64,000 nt of DNA from Microbacterium sulfonylureivorans (GCF_003999995.1 NZ_RJAD01000003.1:310001-374000), one strand, 5' to 3'; positions 53,408 to 63,250 are shown, counted from the first letter of the stretch. The notes: generated by a model not told the origin, from the sequence alone. Translations and numbers: made by a program.

Positions 53408-53605
53408 TCAGACGACGCGCACCGACTCGGCCTGCGGGCCCTTCTGGCCGGTGCCGACGGTGAACTCGACCGTCTGGCCTTCCTCGAGCACGCGGAAGCC
53501 CGACATGTCGATGTTCGAGTAGTGGACGAAGACGTCCTGCCCTTCCGCCGTGATGAAGCCGAAGCCCTTCTCGGCGTTGAACCACTTGACGGTGCCCTGA
53601 GTCAT
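53408..53605 (-). CDS. cspA: Cold-shock protein CspA
   Basis: A 65-residue single-domain cold-shock protein: [29 protein letters not shown] with intact RNP1 (GFGFI) and RNP2 (VFVHY). It acts as an RNA chaperone. AGGAG precedes ATG 53605. Confidence 0.93.
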   Translation of the reverse strand: MTQGTVKWFNAEKGFGFITAEGQDVFVHYSNIDMSGFRVLEEGQTVEFTVGTGQKGPQAESVRVV

Positions 53606-53702
53606 TGCGAATCTCCTGTAGCTGGTGCGACAGGCATCATCGTATGCACGGCGCGCTACCGCCAGGCGTCCTCTCCGGGACTTGTTGACACGGTGGAATA
53701 GA

Positions 53703-53725
53703 AGTGTTTACCGGCGCGAAACACT
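53703..53725. promoter_or_regulatory. AGTGTTT/AAACACT dyad
   Basis: Perfect 7-bp arms around nine bases, between the LytR-C gene end and the cspA promoter region. It could be a weak terminator for the former or a regulator site for the latter. Confidence 0.35.
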
Positions 53726-53742
53726 CGCCCCGCGCCCGGCGT

Positions 53743-54312
53743 TCAGGGAGTCGGCGTCGAGGTCTGACCGGCCGCCGTGCGGTCGAGCCCGATCACGACG
53801 GTGAGCTGTCTGGTCGAGGGGTCGGCGGGCTGATAGACGTCGCTCTGCTCGATGCGCGCGCCGCCGATCACGTCGGCGAGACCCGCGGCCGCCGCCTGGT
53901 CCTCGGGGGCGAGGTAGTAGACGGTCGTCTCGGCGAAGTCGTCGGCGCTCGCGTCGCTGGGCAGCACGCCGCTGTCGGGCCAGCCGGCCGCCACGACGAC
54001 ATCCTTCATCTGCGTCGCGAGTCCCTGCTCCGGCGTCGCGTTGAGGATGACGACCTGGTACGACGTGTCGAGGACCGGGGTCACCTCGGCGGTGGGCGCG
54101 GCAGTGGGCGCCGGAGTCGGGAAGAGCTCGATGCGACCCGAGGCCAGGAGCGTGCCGAAGATGCCCACTGCGATCAGCACGATCGTCGCGAGGGCGGCCC
54201 ACAGCAGCACGACCCAGCCGCGCATCCGGGGGTTCTCGGCTCGGTGGGCGCCGACGCGGTCCGCGTCCGGAAGATCGTCGAAGCGATCCCGGGGGAAGGT
54301 CGTTTTCGGCAC
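53743..54312 (-). CDS. LytR C-terminal-domain membrane protein
   Basis: A 189-residue protein: ~30-residue cytoplasmic tail, membrane helix (GWVVLLWAALATIVLIAVGIFGTLL), Pro/Thr linker, and a LytR_C domain (YQVVILNATPEQGLATQMKDVVVAAGWPDSGVLPSDAS to TTVYYLAPEDQAAAAGLADVIG). LytR_C domains lie outside the membrane and probably bind wall polymers. The frame starts at GTG 54312 without a ribosome site; a TAGCAT box six bases away supports leaderless translation. Confidence 0.82.
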   Translation of the reverse strand: MPKTTFPRDRFDDLPDADRVGAHRAENPRMRGWVVLLWAALATIVLIAVGIFGTLLASGRIELFPTPAPTAAPTAEVTPVLDTSYQVVILNATPEQGLATQMKDVVVAAGWPDSGVLPSDASADDFAETTVYYLAPEDQAAAAGLADVIGGARIEQSDVYQPADPSTRQLTVVIGLDRTAAGQTSTPTP

Positions 54313-54318
54313 CTGACG

Positions 54319-54324
54319 ATGCTA
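54319..54324 (-). promoter_or_regulatory. Candidate leaderless promoter -10 of the LytR-C gene
   Basis: On the minus strand TAGCAT is followed by six bases and GTG 54312. Confidence 0.45.
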
Positions 54325-54380
54325 CCGGGAGAGGCCGTGTGAGCCCGCGCAGACGGGCGGGACAGCCGGCATCGGACGCA

Positions 54381-54641
54381 TCAGTGCAGGTCTCCCGCCG
54401 CATGGCCGACGCGCGCCAGAGCACGGGCGTCGCGGAGCCGGCGGAGCCGCTTGACCAGCATCGGATCGTGGGCCTGGGCATCGGCAGTGTCGATCAGACG
54501 GCCGAGCAGCTGGTAATAGCGGGCGGGCGAGAGCCCGAGGTCGGCGCGGATCGCCTCCTCCTTGGCTCCGGCGTGACGCCGCCACTCCCCCTCGAAGGCG
54601 AGGATGGCGAGATCGCGGTCGGAGAGGGGCACGGCCCCCAC
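54381..54641 (-). CDS. DUF3263 protein
   Basis: An 86-residue protein with the DUF3263 core (LSDRDLAILAFEGEWRRHAGAKEEAIRADLGLSPARYYQLLGRLIDTADAQAHDPMLVKRLRRLRDAR), which contains a likely HTH (EEAIRADLGLSPARYYQLLGRLI). GTG 54641 begins two bases past the DUF2332 stop codon; GTG 54632 is an alternative. It is co-transcribed with DUF2332 and is probably DNA-binding. Confidence 0.78.
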   Translation of the reverse strand: MGAVPLSDRDLAILAFEGEWRRHAGAKEEAIRADLGLSPARYYQLLGRLIDTADAQAHDPMLVKRLRRLRDARALARVGHAAGDLH

Positions 54642-54642
54642 G

Positions 54643-55635
54643 CTAGCCGCGAAAGGACGGCCCGCCGGCGCGCCACTCCACGGAGCCGCCGAGCGGGTCG
54701 ACAGCGGCCAGGGGCACGCCGTCGCGACCGAGGACGAATCCGCCCCAGGTCTCCGGATCGACGGGCGGATCCCACGCTTTGTGGAGCCCCGGCGGATCGA
54801 TCGAGATCCAGACGGCGTCGAGCTCGCGCACGGCCGCGATGAGTCGCTCGCGCCCCGCCCGGGGGATGTGCGGAAGCACACCGGGCGTGGTCACGACGAG
54901 GGTGGCGTCCGCCGGCGCGAGGTCGGCCGCCGCCCGCAGCACCGCGGGATCGGAGGCGTCGCCCGCGATCATCACGGGCGGGTCGGCGGCGGCGATGTCG
55001 AGCGCTGCCTCGATGCGTGCGGCGCGCCCGCGCTCCCCCGGCCACACGAGGGCTGTGAGGAAGCGACGGTCGTCGGGGTCGCCCGGGTCGAGGGGCGCGA
55101 GGTCGACCCCCGCGCGCCACACCACGTCGGGCAGTCTCAGCGGCGGGTCGCCGGTCACGTCGCAGGCGAGCACCACGCGCGACGGGCCCGTCGCCGGGTC
55201 GAGCTGGGGACCGCCGCGGAATCGGTACGAGTACCGGTCGGGGAAGAGGCACAGGCCCGCACTCGCGCCGAGCTCGAGGAGGGCGATCGGACCGTCCACC
55301 GTGCTCAGCGCCGGAAGGAGAGCGGCGCACCGCTGCGGCTCGTTGGTCTGCAGACTCCGGCGGGATGCCTCGGCCACCACCTCGTCGGCGTGCGCGGCCA
55401 TCCACTCCGACCATGCCGCGAACGGCGCCTCGGGCGCGCCGAGCATGCGGCTGACGGCGAAGACGAGGGGAGGCTGCCTCCGCGTCTCGGGGATGCGGGC
55501 CAGGATCGCGGCCACGTCCGCGTCCGCAGCCACGCCCGCCGCCCAGTCGGCGTAGAGGTCGGAGCGCCCGGGCGCCTCATCGCGCGCGAAGCGTGCGAAG
55601 CGCTCGGCGACGGCGGCTGCGGCATCCGGTCCCAT
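54643..55635 (-). CDS. DUF2332 protein
   Basis: A 330-residue protein of the DUF2332 family (FARFARDEAPGRSDLYADWAAGVAADADVAAIL at the N-terminus; IALLELGASAGLCLFPDRYSYRF; WRAGVDLAPLDPGDPDDRRFLTALVWPGE). The LLELGASAGL stretch resembles a methyltransferase SAM loop, but no substrate is known. ATG 55635 has GGGGG just upstream. Confidence 0.78.
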   Translation of the reverse strand: MGPDAAAAVAERFARFARDEAPGRSDLYADWAAGVAADADVAAILARIPETRRQPPLVFAVSRMLGAPEAPFAAWSEWMAAHADEVVAEASRRSLQTNEPQRCAALLPALSTVDGPIALLELGASAGLCLFPDRYSYRFRGGPQLDPATGPSRVVLACDVTGDPPLRLPDVVWRAGVDLAPLDPGDPDDRRFLTALVWPGERGRAARIEAALDIAAADPPVMIAGDASDPAVLRAAADLAPADATLVVTTPGVLPHIPRAGRERLIAAVRELDAVWISIDPPGLHKAWDPPVDPETWGGFVLGRDGVPLAAVDPLGGSVEWRAGGPSFRG

Positions 55636-55735
55636 GCCCCCATTCTCGCGGGCAACGCCCAGCCCTCGCGGAGCGGCGGTCGTCGGACTGGGGTTGAATG
55701 GAGGGGACCCACACGCACAAAGGCACGGAGGAGTC

Positions 55736-56143
55736 ATGACGTACACCGTCGACAAGAGCGACGACCAGTGGCGCGAGGAGCTCTCCCCGGAGCAGTACGC
55801 GGTGCTGCGCCAGGCCGGCACCGAGCGTGCGTGGACCGGCGAGCTGCTCGACGAGAGCCGCGCCGGCCTGTACACGTGCGCGGCGTGCGGCTCCGAGCTG
55901 TTCAAGAGCGGGACGAAGTTCGACTCCCACTGCGGCTGGCCGAGCTTCTACGAGTCCATCCGCCCCGAGGCCGTCGAGCTCATCGAGGACTCCAGCCACG
56001 GCATGGTGCGCACCGAGGTCCGCTGCGCGAACTGCGGCTCGCACCTCGGACACGTCTTCCCCGACGGGTTCGGCACCCCCACGGGCGACCGCTACTGCAT
56101 GAACTCGATCTCCCTGAACTTCACGCCCGAAGAGTCCGCGTGA
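55736..56143 (+). CDS. msrB: Peptide-methionine (R)-S-oxide reductase
   Basis: A 135-residue MsrB that repairs methionine-R-sulfoxide. The zinc pairs CAAC (Cys48, Cys51) and CANC (Cys97, Cys100), the GWPSFY motif, and the nucleophile Cys121 in DRYCMNSISLNF are all present. CGGAGGAG precedes ATG 55736. Its stop overlaps the nitroreductase GTG. Confidence 0.95.
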   Translation: MTYTVDKSDDQWREELSPEQYAVLRQAGTERAWTGELLDESRAGLYTCAACGSELFKSGTKFDSHCGWPSFYESIRPEAVELIEDSSHGMVRTEVRCANCGSHLGHVFPDGFGTPTGDRYCMNSISLNFTPEESA

Positions 56144-56694
56144 CCGGTGCGCTGGAGGCGGTGCGCGCGCGCCGCTCGTGGTCGAAGGTGACCGATGAGG
56201 CACCCACGCACATCGAGCTCCTCACGCTCGTCTCCGCCGCCGGGCGCGTGGCAGACCACTCGTCGCTGCGACCCTGGCGGCTCATCGAGCTGCGCGGCGC
56301 CGATCGCGAGCGACTTGCGCAGGCGATCGCGAAGGCCGAGGGCGACAAGAGCCCGTCGTCGAAGCCGATGCGCGCACCTCTGCTGATCGCGGTGGTGGCG
56401 AGCTATCGCAAGAGCGAGAAGGTGCCGCGCTGGGAGCAGGAGGCCGTCGCGTCCGGCGTCGCTCACGTGCTCAGCCTGCTCCTCGACGAGGCCGGCTGGG
56501 GCGTCATCTGGCGCACGGGCCGCTACACGCGTTCCAAACCCGTCGCCAAGGCGCACGGTCTCGAGAAGAACGAAGAGCTCCTCGGCTGGCTGTACGTCGG
56601 CGGCAAGCCCGTGCGCTCCCGTCCCGGGCGACGCAAGGGCGTCGAGGCGCGCAGGCACGTCTCGCGGATGCCGCGGGCCAAGAAGCAGGACTGA
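56140..56694 (+). CDS. Nitroreductase-family flavoprotein
   Basis: A 184-residue FMN-dependent oxidoreductase of the short nitroreductase type (VRARRSWSKVTDEAPTHIELLTLVSAAGRVADHSSLRPWRLIEL, then AVASGVAHVLSLLLDEAGWGVIWRTGRYT). It starts at GTG 56140 inside the msrB stop, so the two redox enzymes are co-translated. Substrate unknown. Confidence 0.83.
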   Translation: MTGALEAVRARRSWSKVTDEAPTHIELLTLVSAAGRVADHSSLRPWRLIELRGADRERLAQAIAKAEGDKSPSSKPMRAPLLIAVVASYRKSEKVPRWEQEAVASGVAHVLSLLLDEAGWGVIWRTGRYTRSKPVAKAHGLEKNEELLGWLYVGGKPVRSRPGRRKGVEARRHVSRMPRAKKQD

Positions 56695-56707
56695 GGGGCG
56701 TCGCGCG

Positions 56708-57664
56708 TCAGCGGCCGCGCCGCCGCCACGGGATCGCCGCCACCACCACGGACGCCATTGCGACGGTGACCATCGCGAGCTCCTGCCCGAATCCGGGGCT
56801 CGCGGGCGCCGGCCAGAGCGCGTCGAGCACGACCGACATCAGCAGCTGGCCGACGACCGTCCCGAGGCCGAGCAGCAGGACGCCGGTGTACTGCACGATC
56901 GCCGCCGACAGGAAGATGTAGACGACGCCGAGCGCACCGCCGACGTAGAGCCAGGCCTCCGTCGGGAACGCGGCGGGCGCGCCGGCGAACGCGATGTGGA
57001 TCGCCGCCGCGGCGACCAGGAGGATCGTGCCGCCGGTGAAGTTCACCAGCGTCGCAGTCAGGGGCGTCCCCACCCGCTGTCGAAGACGGCCGTTCGTCGC
57101 CTGCTGCCATGCGATCGCGATGCCGGCCAGGAGCGGGAGCACGAGCATCCACATCGGCACGCCGCTCAGACCGTCGCCCACCAGCGCGAGCCCCACCGCG
57201 GCCAGGGCGAGCGCGCCGCCGATCAGACGCGGCACCGTGACGGCGACGACGCCCGCGGGCCCGAAGCCCACGCGATCGAGGAGCAGGCCGCTCACCGTCT
57301 GCCCGGCGACGATCCCCACCGTGAACAGCGAGACGCCGATGAGTCCGACAGCGAGGCCCTGTGTGGCGACGGTCAGCGCACCGGCGGCGCCGCCGGCGAG
57401 CATCCACCAGGGGATCCCCCCGCTGCGCACACCGGAGAGCAGCCGGCCGAAGCCCGCGCGCCCTGAGGGCAGGACCGCCGACAGGACGCCGACGATCGCG
57501 AGGCCCGATCCGAACGAGACCGCAGCCGCGACGAAGCCGTCGTCGAGGCGGATGCCGAGCTGCCCGTTCACCCGCGCCTGCACCGCGGTCATCATGCCGA
57601 TCGCCGCGGCGACGCCGAGCGCGATCCAGACGGGCATGCGAGGGCGCGAGGGAGTGGCGGTCAT
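56708..57664 (-). CDS. DMT-family transporter with two DUF606-like halves
   Basis: A ten-helix protein of up to 318 residues; both halves show the YdcZ/DUF606 pattern (QARVNGQLGIRLDDGFVAAAVSFGSG and QQATNGRLRQRVGTPLTATLVNFTGG). It probably moves a small metabolite. The frame's ATG 57664 lies only two bases past the 3' end of tRNA-Thr, leaving no room for a ribosome site; Met10 (57637) is an alternative. Co-transcription with the tRNA and translation from a processed, nearly leaderless end is possible. Confidence 0.82.
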   Translation of the reverse strand: MTATPSRPRMPVWIALGVAAAIGMMTAVQARVNGQLGIRLDDGFVAAAVSFGSGLAIVGVLSAVLPSGRAGFGRLLSGVRSGGIPWWMLAGGAAGALTVATQGLAVGLIGVSLFTVGIVAGQTVSGLLLDRVGFGPAGVVAVTVPRLIGGALALAAVGLALVGDGLSGVPMWMLVLPLLAGIAIAWQQATNGRLRQRVGTPLTATLVNFTGGTILLVAAAAIHIAFAGAPAAFPTEAWLYVGGALGVVYIFLSAAIVQYTGVLLLGLGTVVGQLLMSVVLDALWPAPASPGFGQELAMVTVAMASVVVAAIPWRRRGR

Positions 57665-57666
57665 CG

Positions 57667-57739
57667 AGCCGGCTACGGGACTTGAACCCGTAACCCCCTA
57701 ATTACAAGTTAGGTGCGCTACCAATTGCGCCAAGCCGGC
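57667..57739 (-). tRNA. tRNA-Thr (anticodon TGT)
   Basis: A 73-nt cloverleaf: GCCGGCT/AGCCGGC acceptor stem, D-arm GCGC-AATTGGTA-GCGC, anticodon loop CTTGTAA with TGT, T-arm ACGGG-TTCAAGT-CCCGT, discriminator T. CCA is not encoded. Confidence 0.95.
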
Positions 57740-57782
57740 AGAGAAGCCATTCTACCGGCGAGCCGGGGAGGGGTCCGCGCGA

Positions 57783-58739
57783 CTAGGGCGTGGGGGTCGG
57801 AGTCGGAGTCGGAGTCTCGTCGTAGTACGCGTCGCTCGCGACCGTGAGGACGAACTGCGCGAACTCCTTGGGATCGTCCAAGGCGCCGACGTAGGGGGTG
57901 CCGTTCACGAGCACCATGGGCGTTCCGGTGAGCGCCACGTCGTCGGTGTCGGGGAGTCCGCCGAGCGCCCGTTCGGTCGCGGTCTTGGCCCACGACGTGA
58001 ACGCCTGGTCCTCGATGCACGAGCGAACCACCTTCGCCCCCTCGGCACCGGAGGCGATGGCCATCGCGGCCAGCTCGCTGTCGGTGTAGCCGTCGGAGTC
58101 GACGTCGGGCTGCTGCGTGAGAAGCGTGTTGTTGAACGCGAAGAAGTAGTCCGGGGAGTGCGTGGCGACACAGGCGGCCGCGCCCGCGGCCCGGAGCGAG
58201 TACTTCGTTCCGTTGGACTTCGACGTCAGCATGGCGACCGGGTAGTACGTGAGGGTGGCGGCGTCCTCGCTGACCCACTTCGACAGCTGCTGCACGTTCG
58301 CCACCTGGAAGTCGCGCGATCCGGTCGACAGGTAGTCGACGTAGACGCGGATGTCGACGTCGGGCTGCTCGGTCGGCGTCGCAGACGGCGTGGGCTCGAC
58401 GGTCGGAGTCGGCGTCGGCGTCGGCGACGCGGTGCCTTCGAGGGTGCCCGTGTTCGACGGGTCGTCGGAACTGAGCCCGGTGCCGGTGACACTGGAGATG
58501 ACGAACCCGTCGTCCTCGATGTTGGCCGGGCTGAGCGTCGGCTTCGACGCGGCGGACGAGACGGCCCAGGTCACCACGACCGCGGCGACCGCGACGACGG
58601 CGACGACGATGGCCGAGATCGTCGTGGCGCGGATCACGCGAGCACGCGACTGGCGGGCCTGCACCTGCTGCGCCTTCTCGCGCACGGCGTCACGCCGCTC
58701 GCTGGCAGCAGCGGCGTTCGGTGACTCGTCGCTCGACAT
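57783..58739 (-). CDS. Membrane-anchored DsbA-like thioredoxin-fold protein lacking CxxC
   Basis: A 318-residue protein: cytoplasmic tail, membrane helix (about 38-60), Pro/Thr-rich linker, and a DsbA/DsbG-like thioredoxin fold outside the membrane. Where active members have DYxCPxC, this reads VDYLSTGSRDF: Ser138 and Ser141 replace both redox Cys. The cis-Pro loop GTPMVLVNG (Pro274) and two other Cys (190, 241) remain; the C-terminus is a Thr-Pro run. It cannot be a normal thiol oxidoreductase and may instead be a binding or chaperone protein. GAGAGG precedes ATG 58739. Confidence 0.82.
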   Translation of the reverse strand: MSSDESPNAAAASERRDAVREKAQQVQARQSRARVIRATTISAIVVAVVAVAAVVVTWAVSSAASKPTLSPANIEDDGFVISSVTGTGLSSDDPSNTGTLEGTASPTPTPTPTVEPTPSATPTEQPDVDIRVYVDYLSTGSRDFQVANVQQLSKWVSEDAATLTYYPVAMLTSKSNGTKYSLRAAGAAACVATHSPDYFFAFNNTLLTQQPDVDSDGYTDSELAAMAIASGAEGAKVVRSCIEDQAFTSWAKTATERALGGLPDTDDVALTGTPMVLVNGTPYVGALDDPKEFAQFVLTVASDAYYDETPTPTPTPTP

Positions 58740-58961
58740 GGAACCTCTCGGGACGGAAGCGGGCCGGGAATCGGCATGGCCCTCCGGGGGAATGGGCCGT
58801 TGACGATGCTAGCCAGCGACCCTGGGAAATGCCCAGACGGAGCCTCCACGCGCGCCGTGTCATACTGGAGTCGCGCCCGAAGAAGGGCGTGCGGGAAGCC
58901 CCCGCTCATTCCATCACTACGGATCGTCCGGCACGTACCTGCCGGTGAAGGAGAAGAGAAC

Positions 58962-60065
<1,104 letters not shown>

Positions 60066-60078
60066 TCGGTTTTCGGTC

Positions 60079-60117
60079 GCAACGGCGCGGGTGGGAGGAT
60101 TCCCCCCGCGCCGTTGC
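60079..60117 (+). terminator. Hairpin terminator after the MsmX-type gene
   Basis: GCAACGGCGCGGG pairs perfectly with CCCGCGCCGTTGC (13-bp stem, 13-nt loop). No T-run. Confidence 0.7.
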
Positions 60118-60136
60118 GCATCTCCAGGGGGTTGCC

Positions 60137-61444
60137 ATGCCGGATTCGCTGAGCATCACCGCCAGCAGCGTCGATCCCGGCCTGCTGACGCTGCCGTGGT
60201 CGACGACGCTCGCGGACTGGCCGTCGAGCAACATCGTCTACCTGCCCAAGGGCATCTCGCGCCATCTGGTCAGGTTCGCCAACCTCTCGGGCCGCGTGGT
60301 CGCCATCAAGGAGACGACCGAGCAGATGGCCCGGCGAGAGTACGACATGCTCGGCAACCTCGATCGCCTGGACGTCCCGTGCGTGCAGCGGGTCGCGGTC
60401 ATCGCCGGGCGAACGGATGCCGCGGGCGACCCGCTTCCGGCGGCTCTGGTGACGGCGCACCTCAAGTTCTCACTCCCCTACCGGGCGCTCTTCACGCAGG
60501 TGCTGCGCCCCGACACCGCCACGCGTCTCGTCGACGCGCTCGCCGCTCTCCTGGTGCGGCTGCACAACGTGGGGTTCTTCTGGGGCGACGTGTCGCTGTC
60601 GAACACCCTTTTCCGACGTGACGCCGGTGCCTTCGCGGCGTACCTCGTCGACGCCGAGACCGGCGAGCTGCACGAGACGGGCCTCACGCCGGGACAGCGC
60701 GCGCACGACCTCGACGTGGCGCGCACGAACATCGCCGGCGAGATCATGGACCTCGAGGCCGGCGGACGACTCGAGGGCGGCGTCGACGCGATCGCGATCG
60801 CCGACGGCATCGTGTCGTCGTACCACTCGCTGTGGGCGGCCCTCACCGACAAGGAGTCGTTCGGCGTCGACGAGGCGTGGCGCCTCACGGAGCGTGTGCA
60901 GCGCCTCAACGATCTCGGCTTCGACATCGGCGAGATGTCGATCCTGACGACCGCGGACGGCACGCGCGTCTCGATCCAGCCCAAGGTCGTCGACGCCGGA
61001 CACCACCAGCGCCGGCTCATCAGGCTCACGGGCCTCGACGTCGAGGAGAACCAGGCCCGACGGCTCCTCAACGACCTCGACGAGTTCCGGGTGCGCATCT
61101 CGCGTCTGGGCGACGACGAGGAGATGGCCGCGCACGAGTGGCTGACCCGCGTGTTCGAGCCCGTGGTGAAGGCCATCCCGTGGGATCTCCGCGCCAAGCT
61201 CGAGCCCGCCGAGGTGTTCCACCAGGTGCTCGAGCACCGCTGGTACATGTCGCAGGCGCGCGGGCGATCGGTGCCCCTCGCCGAGGTGCTCACCAGCTAC
61301 ATCGACGAGGTGCTCCGACACCGGCGGGACGAGGCGACGCTGATGGGTCCGCCGACCGAGACGGTCTCGCTGTCGATCATCACCGCGAGCCAGCCCGTCA
61401 TCGACGACGAGGACGACGACATCGACTGGCGCGACCTGGTCTGA
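60137..61444 (+). CDS. DUF4032 protein, kinase-like
   Basis: A 435-residue protein of the DUF4032 family, related to LPS-kinase/InaA-like folds. The kinase-like part has VAIKETTEQMARREYDML, LLVRLHNVGFFWGDVSLSNTLFRR (a catalytic-loop pattern with WGDVSLSN in place of HxDxxxxN) and YLVDAETGEL for the metal Asp. The C-terminal third is the DUF4032 helical domain and ends in an acidic tail. Function unknown; GGGGG precedes ATG 60137. Confidence 0.8.
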   Translation: MPDSLSITASSVDPGLLTLPWSTTLADWPSSNIVYLPKGISRHLVRFANLSGRVVAIKETTEQMARREYDMLGNLDRLDVPCVQRVAVIAGRTDAAGDPLPAALVTAHLKFSLPYRALFTQVLRPDTATRLVDALAALLVRLHNVGFFWGDVSLSNTLFRRDAGAFAAYLVDAETGELHETGLTPGQRAHDLDVARTNIAGEIMDLEAGGRLEGGVDAIAIADGIVSSYHSLWAALTDKESFGVDEAWRLTERVQRLNDLGFDIGEMSILTTADGTRVSIQPKVVDAGHHQRRLIRLTGLDVEENQARRLLNDLDEFRVRISRLGDDEEMAAHEWLTRVFEPVVKAIPWDLRAKLEPAEVFHQVLEHRWYMSQARGRSVPLAEVLTSYIDEVLRHRRDEATLMGPPTETVSLSIITASQPVIDDEDDDIDWRDLV

Positions 61445-61449
61445 CGACG

Positions 61450-61490
61450 GCGAAGGCGCGTCCCTGACCATGTCGGGGACGCGCCTTCGC
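61450..61490. terminator. Bidirectional intrinsic terminator
   Basis: GCGAAGGCGCGTCCC pairs perfectly with its complement across an 11-nt loop, filling the gap between convergent DUF4032 and oxidoreductase genes. Confidence 0.8.
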
Positions 61491-61495
61491 ACAGG

Positions 61496-62137
61496 TCAGT
61501 AGCCGACGGTGAAGCGCTCGCGCGAGTGCTTGGGCTCCTCGATCTCGTCGACGATCGCGACCGCGAGGTCGGGGCCGGAGATGTACGAGTCGCCCTTGTC
61601 GTCGGTGACGAGGACGTCGCCGCCGTCGCGATAGGAGCCGGTGCGCTCCCCCGGGTTCCACACGCCGAAACCGCCCGCCGGATGGACGTAGAACCAGTCC
61701 CGCGACGCCGGTCCGGCCCGCAGGTCGTCGAGGATGCCGATGGCCTCGAGCGCCTCGGGCTTGTACTCCTCGGTGAACGACGGCTGGTCGACCAGGCGCT
61801 CGCCACCGGGCGCGACGAGGCTGCCGCCGGCGCCGCCGACGACGCCGATCCGCACGGTCGACGGGAGCTCGGCCGCCAATTCGGCGACGTTGCCCCGGAC
61901 GTTTCCGAGCATGTCGCCGCGGGCCGGGACGGTGGAGACCACGACGTCGACGCCTTCGAGCTCGGCGACGAGGCCGGGCACATCGAGGAGGGTGCCCTCG
62001 ACGTACGTCGCGCCCTCGACCCGCTCGGCCGGAACCGACCGTGCCACCGAGACCACCGTGTGGCCGCGGCTCACCGCCTCGGCGACGATGTTGCTGCCGG
62101 CGTAGCCGGTTCCTCCGATGACGGCGATACGTGCCAT
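61496..62137 (-). CDS. NAD(P)-binding oxidoreductase (atypical SDR)
   Basis: A 213-residue Rossmann protein of the NmrA/YwnB-like atypical SDR group: dinucleotide loop IAVIGGTGYAGSNIVAEAVSRGHTVVSVAR, VDVVVSTVPARGD, and DWFYVHPAGGFGVWNPGERTG near the substrate site. It lacks the YxxxK pair of classical SDRs. It may be a redox sensor or quinone/flavin reductase. AAAGGGAG precedes ATG 62137. Confidence 0.83.
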   Translation of the reverse strand: MARIAVIGGTGYAGSNIVAEAVSRGHTVVSVARSVPAERVEGATYVEGTLLDVPGLVAELEGVDVVVSTVPARGDMLGNVRGNVAELAAELPSTVRIGVVGGAGGSLVAPGGERLVDQPSFTEEYKPEALEAIGILDDLRAGPASRDWFYVHPAGGFGVWNPGERTGSYRDGGDVLVTDDKGDSYISGPDLAVAIVDEIEEPKHSRERFTVGY

Positions 62138-62221
62138 GGTCTCCCTTTCGACGGATACGTCAGGCCCAAGTCGGGCCGTCGGCGATTCATTCCCATGAAT
62201 GCGCCGGATGACGGCATCCGG

Positions 62222-63211
62222 TCAGCTGTCCTTCTGGGCGCGGACTGTCGCGACCTGGTAGAGCGCGACGGATGCCGCGATCCCCGCGTTGAGCGACTCC
62301 GTCGCGCCCGAGATCGGGATCGACACGATCTGGTCGCAGGTCTCGGTCACCAGGCGGGAGAGGCCCTTGCCCTCGGACCCGACGACGATGACGACGGGAC
62401 GGTCGGCGAGCTCGAGCGTGGGGAGCGACACATCGCCGCCGCCGGCGAGCCCGAGGATGAACACGCCCTGCTTCTTGAACTCCTTGAGCATCGACGTCAG
62501 ATTCGCCGCGATCGCCACGGGGATGCGGGCCGCCGCGCCGGCGCTGGTCTTCCACGCCGCGGAGTTGACGCTCGCCGACCGGCGCTGCGGCACGATCACG
62601 GCGTGCCCGCCGAAGGCAGCGGTGGAGCGGATGATCGCGCCGAGGTTGCGGGGGTCGGTGATCCCGTCGAGGGCGACGAACAGCGGCGTCTCGCCCGACT
62701 CGATCACGTTCTCGAGCAGGTCCTGCGGGTGGGCGTACTCGTACGGCGGCACCTTGAGCGCGACGCCCTGGTGCACGCCGTCGAAGCCGGCCATGCGGTC
62801 CAGCTCGGGCCGGGTGACCTCGAGCACGGGGATGTCGCGGTGCGTGGCGATCGACAGCATCTCCTTGACGCGGTCGTCCATCTCCACGCGCTGGGCGATG
62901 TAGAACGCCGTCGCCGGGATCTTTGCGCGCAGGGCCTCGAGCACCGAGTTGCGGCCGGTGACCGTCTCGGTGTCGTCTTCCTTCTTCGCCCGCGGAGCGC
63001 GGTTCTGGGTCGACCCCGGGGGCCGGCCCTTGCCGCCGGCCGCGGCATACCGCTCAGCGGCGGCCTTGCGCTTGCCGGCGGGGTGCCACGCGCGGTCCTC
63101 GGCCTTGGGGGTCGGTCCGCGACCTTCGAGGGAGCGCTTGTTCTTGCCGCCGGTGCCCTTCGTGGGCTTCTTGCCGCCCTTAGCGGCGCCGGGGCGTCCT
63201 GGCTTTGCCAT
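62222..63211 (-). CDS. rlmB: 23S rRNA (guanosine-2'-O)-methyltransferase RlmB
   Basis: A 329-residue SpoU/TrmH methyltransferase. The basic N-terminal ~85 residues (Lys/Gly/Pro-rich) are typical of actinobacterial members. Motifs: VTGRNSVLEALRAK (substrate-binding domain), LDGITDPRNLGAIIRSTAAFGGHAVIVP (motif I), VIVVGSEGKGLSRLV (motif II) and VSIPISGATESLNAGIAASVALYQ (motif III). It methylates G2251 of 23S rRNA. GGAAAGGAAAT precedes ATG 63211. It is the usual neighbour of cysS. Confidence 0.93.
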   Translation of the reverse strand: MAKPGRPGAAKGGKKPTKGTGGKNKRSLEGRGPTPKAEDRAWHPAGKRKAAAERYAAAGGKGRPPGSTQNRAPRAKKEDDTETVTGRNSVLEALRAKIPATAFYIAQRVEMDDRVKEMLSIATHRDIPVLEVTRPELDRMAGFDGVHQGVALKVPPYEYAHPQDLLENVIESGETPLFVALDGITDPRNLGAIIRSTAAFGGHAVIVPQRRSASVNSAAWKTSAGAAARIPVAIAANLTSMLKEFKKQGVFILGLAGGGDVSLPTLELADRPVVIVVGSEGKGLSRLVTETCDQIVSIPISGATESLNAGIAASVALYQVATVRAQKDS

Positions 63212-63225
63212 GAGATTTCCTTTCC

Positions 63226-63245
63226 GGCCGGGCTCCGCCCGGCAG
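63226..63245. other. Short hairpin between cysS and rlmB
   Basis: GGCCGGGC and GCCCGGC can pair around TCC in the 39-bp gap of the cysS-rlmB pair. It may tune read-through from cysS into rlmB. Confidence 0.35.
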
Positions 63246-63250
63246 GCTCG

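Noticed and set aside
57667-57739. tRNA-Thr as an integration site of an element
   Set aside because: No integrase, no duplicated tRNA 3' end and only core-type genes on both sides.
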